Below, in pieces: positions 42,990 through 51,569 of a stretch of 64,000 bases of DNA (the first letter of the stretch is position 1; every line of letters starts with the position of its first letter). The notes under the pieces are model-generated. The model did not search any database, was not told the DNA's origin, and worked only from the letters and a program-made list of their open reading frames with translations. This stretch comes from an uncultured bacterium (GTDB lineage: Bacteria; Bacillota; Clostridia; Lachnospirales; Lachnospiraceae), in contig CAJMNR010000011.1 in NCBI GenBank assembly GCA_905214875.1, positions 13,752 to 77,751 on the forward strand. The letters are read 5' to 3'. The translations under genes were made by a program, and so were the position numbers.

Positions 42990-43925
42990 ATGGTAATCAT
43001 TAGTTGCATTGTTTTAACGGTTTGCATTATTGGTACATTCATAGCATCAAATTATTTCTATCAACTGGCGATTAGCCCGAGTTCGAATAAAAAAATCGTG
43101 GATTCAGGAAATGTAGTTACCGACGTAGAGGCAAATAGGAGCGAGAACTATAATTATAAAAAATGGCTGCTTCAGGAAAGCGGGTATTTTGAATTTTATC
43201 TGACTTCTTATGATGGATTGCAGCTTCATAATTATCAAATCAATGCGAAGAGTAAATCAGATAAGTATGCGATTGTTGTACATGGATATAACTCTTCGGC
43301 TAAGAATATGGGGTTTCTTGCAAAGTATTTTTATGACCGCGGATATCATGTGATTCTGCCTGATTTAAGAGGTCATGGAGAAAGCCAAGGAGACTATATA
43401 GGAATGGGATGGCATGATAGGTTTGATCTTATGGCACTCATTGAATATGTTGTGAGTCAGGAGAAAGAAGCAAGGATTGTTCTTGCCGGAGTTTCCATGG
43501 GAGCCGGGGCGGTTCTTATGACTTCAGGAGAAGAGCTTTCAGAAAACGTTGTTGCAGTCATTGAAGACAGCTCCTATACATCGGTATGGGAGGAGTTCTC
43601 TTATGAACTGTCACACCTTTTTCATCTGCCGGAGTTTCCAATCCTTCCGGTGACCAGTTTGCTTACCAAGCATAGGGCAGGATACGAATTTAAGGAAGCC
43701 GATGTAATAAAGCAAGTACGAAAGTCTAAGACACCAACATTATTCATTCATGGAGACAGTGACACGTTTGTACCGTCATATATGGTACAACAGCTATATG
43801 ATGCCTGCACCGCAGAAAAAGACCTCATGATAGTGAAAGGGGCAGGACATTGCCAGAGCTTTGTAATTGCACCAGCAGTCTATAAAGTGAAATTAAATGG
43901 ATTTTTAAATAAATATGGTATGTAA
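42990..43925 (+). CDS. Membrane-anchored alpha/beta hydrolase
   Basis: A 311-residue serine hydrolase with one N-terminal membrane helix (about 2-20), so the catalytic domain is probably outside the membrane. The oxyanion loop is VVHGYNSSAKN. The nucleophile is Ser169 in GVSMGAG. The acid is Asp258 in HGDSDTFVP and the base is His287 in GAGHCQSF. PDLRGHGESQGD is typical of this alpha/beta hydrolase group, which includes acylglycerol lipases and BAAT/BD-FAE-like esterases. Substrate is unknown. The ribosome site is weak, consistent with translational coupling to gpsA 11 nt upstream. A terminator follows. Confidence 0.87.
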   Translation: MVIISCIVLTVCIIGTFIASNYFYQLAISPSSNKKIVDSGNVVTDVEANRSENYNYKKWLLQESGYFEFYLTSYDGLQLHNYQINAKSKSDKYAIVVHGYNSSAKNMGFLAKYFYDRGYHVILPDLRGHGESQGDYIGMGWHDRFDLMALIEYVVSQEKEARIVLAGVSMGAGAVLMTSGEELSENVVAVIEDSSYTSVWEEFSYELSHLFHLPEFPILPVTSLLTKHRAGYEFKEADVIKQVRKSKTPTLFIHGDSDTFVPSYMVQQLYDACTAEKDLMIVKGAGHCQSFVIAPAVYKVKLNGFLNKYGM

Positions 43926-43928
43926 GAA

Positions 43929-43966
43929 AAAGTTCTAGGTATAGGAAAATTGCCTAGGGCTTTTTT
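43929..43966 (+). terminator. Terminator after the alpha/beta hydrolase gene
   Basis: A 12-bp stem with G-U pairs (43930-43941 with 43951-43962) and a six-T tail. Confidence 0.75.
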
Positions 43967-44039
43967 GTCTTTTATAACAAGAATAAACAATACTTATATG
44001 CTTTTTGTCATGAAATTGTACTGAAATTTATACAATTAT

Positions 44040-44068
44040 TTGCACGTGACATAAGAAAATGCTATAAT
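44040..44068 (+). promoter_or_regulatory. Promoter of the DUF1015 gene
   Basis: TTGCAC, a 17-nt spacer and TATAAT preceded by TGC (extended -10). Confidence 0.75.
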
Positions 44069-44135
44069 ATTAGTATCTGTTTTTAGCTTCATTAAACAAA
44101 TATTTACAATTTATTACAATAAGGAGGGAGAACTG

Positions 44136-45374
44136 ATGGCAAATATAAGACCATTTGCATGTGTACGTCCCAATCAGAAAGTAGCAGAAAAAGTGGCAGC
44201 GCTGCCTTATGATGTCTATAATCGAGAGGAAGCAAAAGATGTCGTAAGCCGTGAACCACTATCCTTTTTGAATATCGATCGTGCAGAGACGCAATTCGAT
44301 GATTCTGTGGATACCTATGCACCTGAAGTCTATGAGAAGGCAAAAGAGCTGCTTGACGGTAGGATTGCAGATGGGACATTTATCAAAGATGAGGAGCAAT
44401 GTTATTATGTATACCAGCTTATTATGGAAGGCCGTTCCCAAACTGGAATCGTAGCATGCTCATCCATAGATGACTATCAGAATAACATTATCAAGAAACA
44501 TGAGAAGACAAGAGAGGATAAGGAAATCGATCGAATTCATCATGTAGATACTTGTAATGCTCAGACAGGACCAATTTTCTTAGCGTATCGTTCTAACCAA
44601 GTGATTAATGACATTGTTCAAAAGACAATGAAGGGAGAATCATTATATCATTTTGTGGCAGAAGACGGTATTGAACACAATGTCTGGAAGATCGCAGATA
44701 AAGAGGAGATTGATGCAATCCATAAAGCGTTTCTTGGAATCCAAGAGATTTACATAGCCGATGGACATCATAGAGCCGCAAGTGCAGTAAAAGTTGGCCT
44801 AAAGAGAAGAGAACAACATAAGGAATATACAGGTGAGGAAGAATTCAATTACTTCTTGTCGGTATTGTTTCCAGATGAAGAGCTAAAGATTCTTCCATAC
44901 AACCGTGTTGTAAAAGATTTGAATGGTCATTCAAAGATGGAATATTTAGAGCTTATATCAAGAAAATTCAAAGTGACATTGTTAGGAGAAAAGCCATTCT
45001 GGCCTGAAAGAAAAGCTACGTTTGGAATGTTTCTTGATGGACAGTGGTATCTTTTGGAAGCGAGAAACAGAATCCAAAATGAAAAAGATCCCGTAAAGAA
45101 CTTAGATGTTGCTATTTTACAGGACCATTTATTACATCCAATCTTAGGAATCAATGATCCTAGAACGGACAAACGAATTGATTTTATTGGAGGAATCCGT
45201 GGATTAAAAGAGTTAGAGCGAAGAGTAAATGTGGATTGCCAGGTTGCATTTAGCATGTATCCAACGTCTATCCATGAGTTATTTGCTGTCGCAGATGCTA
45301 ATCTGTTAATGCCGCCAAAGTCAACTTGGTTTGAGCCAAAACTTCGAAGTGGGTTATTTATTCATCAGATTTAA
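44136..45374 (+). CDS. DUF1015 family protein, possible serine-kinase-like
   Basis: A 412-residue cytosolic protein of the conserved DUF1015 family. It opens IRPFACVRPNQKVAEKVAAL with PYDVYNREEA, then FLNIDRAE and KHEKTREDKEIDRI. A ParB-like motif, Asp209-Gly-His-His-Arg213 followed by AASA, is the strongest functional hint. The free serine kinase SerK and ParB/sulfiredoxin-fold proteins carry a comparable active-site block. The gene lies 2.3 kb downstream of serC-serA with its own promoter. A role in phosphoserine/serine conversion is inference only. Confidence 0.85.
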   Translation: MANIRPFACVRPNQKVAEKVAALPYDVYNREEAKDVVSREPLSFLNIDRAETQFDDSVDTYAPEVYEKAKELLDGRIADGTFIKDEEQCYYVYQLIMEGRSQTGIVACSSIDDYQNNIIKKHEKTREDKEIDRIHHVDTCNAQTGPIFLAYRSNQVINDIVQKTMKGESLYHFVAEDGIEHNVWKIADKEEIDAIHKAFLGIQEIYIADGHHRAASAVKVGLKRREQHKEYTGEEEFNYFLSVLFPDEELKILPYNRVVKDLNGHSKMEYLELISRKFKVTLLGEKPFWPERKATFGMFLDGQWYLLEARNRIQNEKDPVKNLDVAILQDHLLHPILGINDPRTDKRIDFIGGIRGLKELERRVNVDCQVAFSMYPTSIHELFAVADANLLMPPKSTWFEPKLRSGLFIHQI

Positions 45375-45472
45375 AATGCAGTATATGTTTTAAAAAACGG
45401 CAAGAAAGGAACTTTGACAACTGAATAATGTGAAAAAAGTCTAAATTCTTTAAAAAATTACTTTTTGTTACA

Positions 45473-45501
45473 TTGCTTTTTTAGACATATTCTTATATTA
45501 T
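45473..45501 (+). promoter_or_regulatory. Promoter of manA
   Basis: TTGCTT, a 17-nt spacer and TATTAT, immediately followed by the palindrome at 45503-45528. Confidence 0.6.
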
Positions 45502-45502
45502 G

Positions 45503-45528
45503 GAAGTAGAACTGTGCAGTTCTACTTC
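45503..45528. promoter_or_regulatory. Perfect palindrome at the predicted manA transcription start
   Basis: GAAGTAGAACT-GTGC-AGTTCTACTTC, 11 bp per arm, with no T-tract. It covers the expected +1 and may be a repressor operator or a 5' mRNA-stabilising stem. Confidence 0.6.
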
Positions 45529-45571
45529 TGAAAGTGAATATGCCTGCTTTCTTTAGTAGGAGTGTATAAAA

Positions 45572-46504
45572 GTGAAAGAAATCTTATTTATGGACCCAGT
45601 GTTTAAAGAAGCAATCTGGGGCGGAGAACGTTTAGAGAAAGAATATCATTATGATATTCCAAGTAACCATACCGGAGAGTGTTGGGCAATCAGTGCTCAT
45701 CACAACGGTGATTGCACGATAAAGAACGGAACATACGCGGGACATAAATTAAGTAATCTTTTTCACGAGCATAAAGAATTATTTGGCAACATCGAAGGAG
45801 ATACATTTCCATTGCTCGTCAAGATTATCGATGCAAAAGATGATTTAAGTATTCAAGTACATCCAGATGACTTTTATGCAAAGACACATGAACATGGCTC
45901 ACTAGGAAAGACAGAGTGTTGGTATATACTAGACTGTGAACCAGAGGCAGATATAGTAGTAGGCCACCATGCAAAGAATAAAAAGGAATTAATTCAGATG
46001 ATAAACGAACATAGATGGAATGATTTAATCAATGTTCGTAAAATAAAAAAGGATGATTTTTTTCAGATAACGCCTGGTACCGTACATGCCATCAAATCCG
46101 GAACTTTGATTCTGGAAACACAACAAAGCAGTGACATTACATATCGATTATATGACTATGATCGCTTGTCAAATGGCAAAAAGAGAGATCTTCATATACA
46201 ACAAAGTATCGATGTGATTAATTGTCCGTACATAGATGAAATTGCGGCATCCAAGGAAATAGAAGACCGTACTTATAAAGTAAAAGAGCTCGTATCCTGC
46301 GAGTTTTATACCGTACATAAAGTAGATATCTTTGGCAAGGCTCTTTTTCATCTTGAGAAGCCATTCCAGTTAGTAAGCGTAATTAATGGAAGTGGTGCAA
46401 TCGAAGAGTATCCACTCAAGAAGGGAGATCATTTTATCATCCCTAGCACTTATGAGTCGTATACGCTTCAAGGAAATATGCAACTAATAGTATCAAGTTT
46501 GTAA
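45572..46504 (+). CDS. manA: Mannose-6-phosphate isomerase, class I
   Basis: A 310-residue cupin enzyme that interconverts mannose-6-P and fructose-6-P. It opens MDPVFKEAIWGGERL. Zinc-site residues appear in IQVHPDD, GKTECWYIL and PGTVHAI, and the catalytic Arg region is DITYRLYDYDR. This short form is typical of Firmicutes. The start is GTG 45572 with TAGGAG about 11 nt upstream, and the conserved N-terminus supports it. The YesL-like gene follows after 13 nt, so the two form an operon under the promoter at 45473-45501. Confidence 0.93.
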   Translation: MKEILFMDPVFKEAIWGGERLEKEYHYDIPSNHTGECWAISAHHNGDCTIKNGTYAGHKLSNLFHEHKELFGNIEGDTFPLLVKIIDAKDDLSIQVHPDDFYAKTHEHGSLGKTECWYILDCEPEADIVVGHHAKNKKELIQMINEHRWNDLINVRKIKKDDFFQITPGTVHAIKSGTLILETQQSSDITYRLYDYDRLSNGKKRDLHIQQSIDVINCPYIDEIAASKEIEDRTYKVKELVSCEFYTVHKVDIFGKALFHLEKPFQLVSVINGSGAIEEYPLKKGDHFIIPSTYESYTLQGNMQLIVSSL

Positions 46505-46517
46505 AGGAGAAATAACA

Positions 46518-47168
46518 ATGCGTGGATTATTTAGTTTAGAAGGTGGATTGTTTAGCGGCATGGGAAAGATTGTTGACATCATTCTTGTCAGCATGCTTTG
46601 GACATTCTTTTGTATGCCAATCATTACAATTGGCCCAGCAACAACAGCGTTGTATTATGTAGTAGCCAAAGTTATTAGAAAAGAAAGAGGATACATATGG
46701 CAGGAGTTCTGGAAATGCTTTAAGCAGAATTTCGTAACAGGTATCATTTATACTGCAATTTGTTTAGCGATTGCGTTCGTATTTTACTTTAACTTCAATG
46801 TTATCAATGTGAAGGATACGACAGTGAATCTAATATTATTTTATATTTATTGGATGTTTATGTTTGTAATCGGATCTGCAGTAGTGTACCTATTCCCATT
46901 ACTATCAAGATTTAACCTAAAACGTTTTGAGTTAGTGAAGATGGCATTATTTGTATCAATGAAGAACCTTCCTAACACACTCGTAGTATTGCTAATAACA
47001 GTATTGGCAGGATTACTTATGTATTCTGTTCCTATAGTTACAAGCTTTATACCAGGGGTAAGTTGTTTACTTTGTTCCCTTAGATTGGAAAAAGTATTTA
47101 AAAAATATCTTCCAAAGCCAGATGAAAATATTCCAGAAGATGAGCTGGAATGGTATTACACGTTTTAG
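46518..47168 (+). CDS. YesL/DUF624 family membrane protein
   Basis: A 216-residue membrane protein with about five helices. The N-terminus GLFSLEGGLFSGMGKIVDIILVS-like region, then MPIITIGPATTALYYV, is the signature of the DUF624 (YesL) family. These genes usually accompany carbohydrate ABC transporters or glycoside hydrolases, but the molecular role is unknown. Here it follows manA by 13 nt, which fits a carbohydrate-related role. AAAGGAG precedes ATG, and a strong terminator follows. Confidence 0.85.
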   Translation: MRGLFSLEGGLFSGMGKIVDIILVSMLWTFFCMPIITIGPATTALYYVVAKVIRKERGYIWQEFWKCFKQNFVTGIIYTAICLAIAFVFYFNFNVINVKDTTVNLILFYIYWMFMFVIGSAVVYLFPLLSRFNLKRFELVKMALFVSMKNLPNTLVVLLITVLAGLLMYSVPIVTSFIPGVSCLLCSLRLEKVFKKYLPKPDENIPEDELEWYYTF

Positions 47169-47206
47169 TACTAATTAACAAAAATTTACAATTGAAATAT
47201 ATAAAT

Positions 47207-47280
47207 AAGAGGACTATTGTATAAAAATATAACTTTTCTTTTTGAAAAGTTAAGTCACTTATACGATGGTCTTCTTTTTT
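47207..47280 (+). terminator. Terminator after the YesL-like gene
   Basis: An 18-bp stem with three G-U pairs (47207-47224 with 47259-47276). It encloses a second hairpin (47231-47251) and is followed by a T-run. Confidence 0.85.
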
Positions 47281-47302
47281 ATACATTTTTTGACCTAATT
47301 CA

Positions 47303-47317
47303 CTATCAAATTGATAG
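47303..47317. promoter_or_regulatory. Small palindrome upstream of glgB
   Basis: CTATCAA-A-TTGATAG, perfect 7-bp arms, 66 nt upstream of the glgB -35 box. Possible operator. Confidence 0.35.
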
Positions 47318-47382
47318 CAGAATATGTTGAAAAATAAGGTATTATAGAGGATTTGAAGAGAATGATGAGAAATGACTTTAGC

Positions 47383-47411
47383 TTGAGAAAATTGCTAAAA
47401 TATGGTATAAT
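47383..47411 (+). promoter_or_regulatory. Promoter of glgB
   Basis: TTGAGA, a 17-nt spacer and TATAAT, 30 nt before ATG. Confidence 0.75.
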
Positions 47412-47441
47412 GGCAAAAGAAAAAAATAGGGAGGTACTTCC

Positions 47442-50060
47442 ATGGATGACGCACTTTATAATGTAATGAACTGGCCAGAGATAGAAGCAATTGTTTATTC
47501 TGAACATGATAATCCTCATAATATTCTTGGCTATTCCAAGATAGAGGAAGGATATTTAATAAATGCATTTTTTCCAAATGCAGTTAGCGTTGAAGTTGTG
47601 CTAAAGGGCGGAAAAAATTATACGATGGAACTTACAGATGAGGCCGGATTTTATTCTGTAATTATCCCAAAGAGAAATAAACCAGAATATACATATTTGG
47701 TTACGTATGATAATGGCAAACAACAGGAAGTAGTAGATCCATATAACTTTAAACCTGTGATTACACAAAGAGATATGGATATGTTTTCAAAAGGCGTTCA
47801 CTATACAGTTTATGAAAAATTGGGCGCACACAAGATGACGATTAATGGGGTTGAAGGTGTACTATTTGCAGTATGGGCACCAAATGCAATACGTGTAAGC
47901 GTAGTTGGTGATTTTAATATTTGGGATGGAAGAAGACATCCGATGAGACGTCTTGGAGATTCCGGTATCTTTGAATTGTTTATTCCAGGAATCAAACAAG
48001 GAGAAGTATATAAATATGAATTAAAGATTAAGGGCGGATTGACGACATTAAAGTCAGATCCTTATGGATATCGTTCTGAATTAAGACCGGCAACAGCAAG
48101 TATTGTTTATGATTTGAATTCCTATAAGTGGCATGATGATGCTTGGGTAGCAAGTAGGAAGAGAAAAGATATGAAGAAAGAGCCAATGTCCATTTATGAG
48201 GTACATTTGGGATCTTGGAGAAAACCAGATATCGAAGGCGATAATGCATTTTACAATTATCGTGAAATTGCACATATGTTAGCAGAGTACGTAACGGAGA
48301 TGGGATATACCCATGTAGAATTACTTCCGATTATGGAACATCCATTAGATGCTTCCTGGGGATACCAAGTAATTGGTTATTATTCAGTAACATCAAGATT
48401 TGGTACACCAGATGATTTTATGTATTTTATGGATTATATGCATCAGAAAGGAATCGGTGTAATCTTAGACTGGGTTCCAGCACATTTTCCAAGAGATACG
48501 CATGGCTTAGCTAATTTTGATGGAACATGCCTATATGAACATCTAGACCCAAGACAGGGATACCATCCTCATTGGGGAACCTTAATATATAATTACGGAA
48601 GACCACAAGTAGCAAACTTCTTAATTGCCAATGCTTTATTCTGGGTGGAAAAATTCCATGCAGATGGTATTCGTATGGATGCTGTAGCATCTATGCTTTA
48701 CTTAGACTATGGTAAAGAAGATGGCGAGTGGGTTGCTAACCCATACGGAGGAAATGAGAATTTAGATGCTATCGCATTATTTAAACATTTGAATACCGTA
48801 TTCAAGAAACGTTGTAAAGGTGCTGTCATCATGGCAGAAGAATCAACGGCATGGCCAATGGTAACTAAGTCAGCAGACGAAGGCGGACTTGGATTTGATT
48901 TCAAATGGAACATGGGATGGATGAATGATTTCCTTGATTATATGAAAACAGATCCTTTATTTAGAAAAGGAAAACATGGTGAGCTTACGTTTAGCTTAAC
49001 CTATACATTTAGTGAAAGCTATGTCTTAGTATTATCCCATGATGAAGTAGTTCATGGTAAGGGTTCTATGATTAATAAGATGCCTGGCGACTATGAAAAG
49101 AAGTTTGAAAACTTACGTGTTGCTTATGGATTCATGATGGCACATCCAGGAAAGAAATTATTATTTATGGGACAAGACTTCGCACAATTTACTGAATGGA
49201 GCGAGAAGAAGAGTTTAGAGTGGAATCTTCTTGAGGTAGATGCGCATAAACAGATTCATGAGTATGTAAAGGCATTGAATAAGTTTTATCAATCTCATCC
49301 AGCATTATATGGAACGGATTGTGATGTGGATGGATTCGAGTGGATTAGTAATCTAGATGCAGACCATAGCATAATTGCATTTGTAAGAAAATCTGCAGAT
49401 GGAAAAGAAAAATTATTATTTGTATTTAACTTTACGCCAGTATTCTATGACAGCTTTAAGGTCGGTGTACCATTTAGCGGCAAGTTTAAGGAAATATTCA
49501 ATAGTGATGCTGCCAAATTTGGCGGTTCTAATCATTTGAATAATCGTACAAAGACTTCCTTAGAAGAACCTTGGGATGGCCGTGAGAATTCAATTGATAT
49601 CGCAGTCCCACCTTTAGGTATGTCAGTATTTAGCTGTAAGAGCACGGAAGAGATTGCTAAGGAAAAGGAACGTGCTAAGCAGGTAGCAAAGCAGAAAGAA
49701 TTGCAAAAACAGAAACAGCAGGCAAAGGAAGCGCAAGCAGCTAAAAAGGTTGCAGCTAAAAAAGAAGAAAAGGCCGTGAAGGAAGAAACGCCTAAGGTAG
49801 CAGAAGTCAATAAAGAAGAGACAGTAAAACAAGAATCAGCAGCAACTACGGTAGCTGAAAAGGCGCCTGCTAAAAAGACAAGACCGAAGAAGCCTTCTAC
49901 GAATAAAAAACCAAGAAACTCTAAAACTAAGACAGCTGAAAAGAACAGCGATAATGAAGTTGTAAAGCAGACAGTTGCGGAGTTTACTGTGACAGAGGAT
50001 CAAGAAGCATCGAAAGTTGCTGATGTGATTGAATTATCTTCAGCTAAGAAGACGAATTAA
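47442..50060 (+). CDS. glgB: 1,4-alpha-glucan branching enzyme with charged C-terminal tail
   Basis: An 872-residue GH13 enzyme that makes alpha-1,6 branches in glycogen. The N-terminal early-set/CBM48 region (1-220) holds VLFAVWAPNAIRVSVVGDFN, followed by YEVHLGSWRKP. The barrel has the nucleophile Asp413 in DGIRMDAVAS, acid/base Glu466 in VIMAEESTAWP and LSHDEVVHGK. The normal enzyme ends near residue 733. A further 139 residues form a Lys/Glu/Ala/Gln-rich low-complexity tail (KEKERAKQVAKQKELQKQ onward, then Pro/Thr/Lys-rich). This is not part of the family. The gene is monocistronic, and no other glg genes are nearby. Confidence 0.95.
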   Translation: MDDALYNVMNWPEIEAIVYSEHDNPHNILGYSKIEEGYLINAFFPNAVSVEVVLKGGKNYTMELTDEAGFYSVIIPKRNKPEYTYLVTYDNGKQQEVVDPYNFKPVITQRDMDMFSKGVHYTVYEKLGAHKMTINGVEGVLFAVWAPNAIRVSVVGDFNIWDGRRHPMRRLGDSGIFELFIPGIKQGEVYKYELKIKGGLTTLKSDPYGYRSELRPATASIVYDLNSYKWHDDAWVASRKRKDMKKEPMSIYEVHLGSWRKPDIEGDNAFYNYREIAHMLAEYVTEMGYTHVELLPIMEHPLDASWGYQVIGYYSVTSRFGTPDDFMYFMDYMHQKGIGVILDWVPAHFPRDTHGLANFDGTCLYEHLDPRQGYHPHWGTLIYNYGRPQVANFLIANALFWVEKFHADGIRMDAVASMLYLDYGKEDGEWVANPYGGNENLDAIALFKHLNTVFKKRCKGAVIMAEESTAWPMVTKSADEGGLGFDFKWNMGWMNDFLDYMKTDPLFRKGKHGELTFSLTYTFSESYVLVLSHDEVVHGKGSMINKMPGDYEKKFENLRVAYGFMMAHPGKKLLFMGQDFAQFTEWSEKKSLEWNLLEVDAHKQIHEYVKALNKFYQSHPALYGTDCDVDGFEWISNLDADHSIIAFVRKSADGKEKLLFVFNFTPVFYDSFKVGVPFSGKFKEIFNSDAAKFGGSNHLNNRTKTSLEEPWDGRENSIDIAVPPLGMSVFSCKSTEEIAKEKERAKQVAKQKELQKQKQQAKEAQAAKKVAAKKEEKAVKEETPKVAEVNKEETVKQESAATTVAEKAPAKKTRPKKPSTNKKPRNSKTKTAEKNSDNEVVKQTVAEFTVTEDQEASKVADVIELSSAKKTN

Positions 50061-50066
50061 GCAAGT

Positions 50067-50109
50067 AAGAGACCTTGTACAAGTATGACTTGAATAAGGT
50101 CTCTTTTTT
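50067..50109 (+). terminator. Terminator after glgB
   Basis: AAGAGACCTT (50067-50076) pairs with AAGGTCTCTT (50096-50105) with a nested CAAGT/ACTTG stem, then a T-tract. Confidence 0.85.
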
Positions 50110-50246
50110 CAATCGTTTGGAAACTTTTCTGCAATGAATAGCAAAAATTGTCTGTTAGTATCATAATAGACAGAATGGGAATTATATTATAAAATAGTAC
50201 CCGTAACATGTGAATAACCGAAAACAATAGATTGAGGGATAGATAA

Positions 50247-51152
50247 ATGATTTATGGAAGTACGATACTTAGCCAAGTAACGGCGAGTCCGGATCCGAAA
50301 GCAGATATTGAAAAACAGCTGACTTTGTTCCAGCAGGCTATGAATAAGATGGTATCCACCGGAAAGCAATGGATTGATGAGCATGCGATTTCAGTGATAT
50401 TAGCAGTCGTTTTAGCATTCGTCGTGTACTTTGTAGGAAGTAAGTTAATTAAATGGACGTTGAGATTTACAAAACGTGCCCTTGACCGTTCCAGTGTTGA
50501 AGAAGGGGCAGTTGGTTTTATCTGTACGTTGATTAAGTACACATCATACACAGTATTGATTATGATAGTAGCTGGAATATTAGGAATTGATACAACTTCG
50601 TTTGTTGCACTATTAGGTTCTGCAGGTTTAACAGTTGGTCTTGCATTAAAGGGAACAATGAGCAACTTCGCAGGCGGTCTTTTAATTTTATTTACTAAGC
50701 CGTTTAAGGTGGGAGATTATATCTTAGCAGCAGGAAATGAAGGTCGTGTTATAAAGATTGATCTTTTTTATACTCATATGGTTACAGCAGACAATCAGTC
50801 GATTGTTTTGCCAAATGGTGATTTATCCAATATGCAGCTTACAAATGCGACAAATGAGGAAAAGAGACGTTTAGATATCTTTGTTCCAGTGGCATACAGC
50901 TCAGATATGGATCAAGTTCGTAGCGTAATTTTAAAGGCATGTGAACAAAATGAGTACGTTTTAAAAGAAGAGCCTATGGAAGTTCATTTATTTGAATTTG
51001 GCGATAGTGCATTAAATATATCCGTCCGTGTTTGGACAGAGACAGACAATTATTGGCCTTTAAAATGGTCATTACAAGAAGAGATTAAGAAAGTACTTGA
51101 TGAAGCTGGAATTGAGATTCCATTTAATCAGATAGAAGTGAAAATGAAGTAG
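50247..51152 (+). CDS. MscS-family mechanosensitive ion channel
   Basis: A 301-residue small-conductance channel that releases solutes on hypo-osmotic shock. Membrane helices lie at about 45-65, 85-110 and 112-140. The pore helix is GSAGLTVGLALKGTMSNFAGG followed by LLILFTKPFKVGDYI, the typical Gly/Ala-packed TM3 and beta-domain entry (PNGDLSN). The cytosolic vestibule runs to the C-terminus. Length is close to E. coli MscS (286). GAGGGATAGATAA precedes ATG. It is a single-gene unit; the array of hairpins begins 2 nt after its stop codon. Confidence 0.94.
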   Translation: MIYGSTILSQVTASPDPKADIEKQLTLFQQAMNKMVSTGKQWIDEHAISVILAVVLAFVVYFVGSKLIKWTLRFTKRALDRSSVEEGAVGFICTLIKYTSYTVLIMIVAGILGIDTTSFVALLGSAGLTVGLALKGTMSNFAGGLLILFTKPFKVGDYILAAGNEGRVIKIDLFYTHMVTADNQSIVLPNGDLSNMQLTNATNEEKRRLDIFVPVAYSSDMDQVRSVILKACEQNEYVLKEEPMEVHLFEFGDSALNISVRVWTETDNYWPLKWSLQEEIKKVLDEAGIEIPFNQIEVKMK

Positions 51153-51153
51153 C

Positions 51154-51326
51154 GGAGGCGAGGACGCCTCCTTTGGATAAAAGCAGGCTTTTATCCAGTG
51201 CTGAAGGTAACGAAAGGACCAGGACCGTAAAGCGGTTCTGGTCCTTTCCATGTTTCGAGGAGTGAATCCTCGAAACATGATTCCAATCGGACACGAAGTT
51301 TCGGATATCCTTCCCCAAGCAGGGGG
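51154..51326. repeat. Tandem array of strong hairpins downstream of mscS
   Basis: Five stem-loops follow one another: GGAGGCG/CGCCTCC (51154-51171), GGATAAAAG/CTTTTATCC (51175-51196), a 16-bp stem with TAAAG loop (51212-51248), a 13-bp stem with GTGAA loop (51249-51279) and CCCC/GGGG (about 51313-51326). The stretch is visibly richer in G+C than its surroundings. There is no T-run, so it is not a simple terminator. Antisense frames through it look like shadows. It may be a structured RNA or a dispersed repeat. Confidence 0.65.
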
Positions 51327-51533
51327 TTGAGAGAGTGTGTGGTATTAATCGATACTTATTTTTAGCGGGTTAAGATTATTAAGTGAAAATGATGTTTTAC
51401 TTTAGAAAGAAAGAGAATGTTTTGGCGAATTATGTGATAAGAGCTTAAAAAAGGCCAAGAAACCCTTGAAAGACAAGGGGTTGAGCGGCATTTATTTAAT
51501 TAAGTGGCATTTGGGATGAAGTGGACGTTTTTA

Positions 51534-51562
51534 TTGACATTGTTAATATAATTAAGTATAAA
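51534..51562 (+). promoter_or_regulatory. Promoter upstream of glnA
   Basis: TTGACA, a 17-nt spacer and TATAAA. The start codon of glnA is about 340 nt downstream, so the transcript has a long leader. Confidence 0.7.
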
Positions 51563-51569
51563 TAGAGGA

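Noticed and set aside
45411..45430. Sequence resembling the end of an rRNA spacer (TTTGACAACTGAATAATG)
   Set aside because: No 16S, 23S or tRNA sequence is nearby. The match is short and probably chance.
49532..49832. Minus-strand frames opposite the glgB tail
   Set aside because: They are Phe/Leu/Cys-rich shadows of the Lys/Glu-rich coding strand and have no ribosome sites.
51072..51318. Minus-strand frames across the mscS end and hairpin array
   Set aside because: They read through stem-loops, lack a ribosome site and resemble no protein family.
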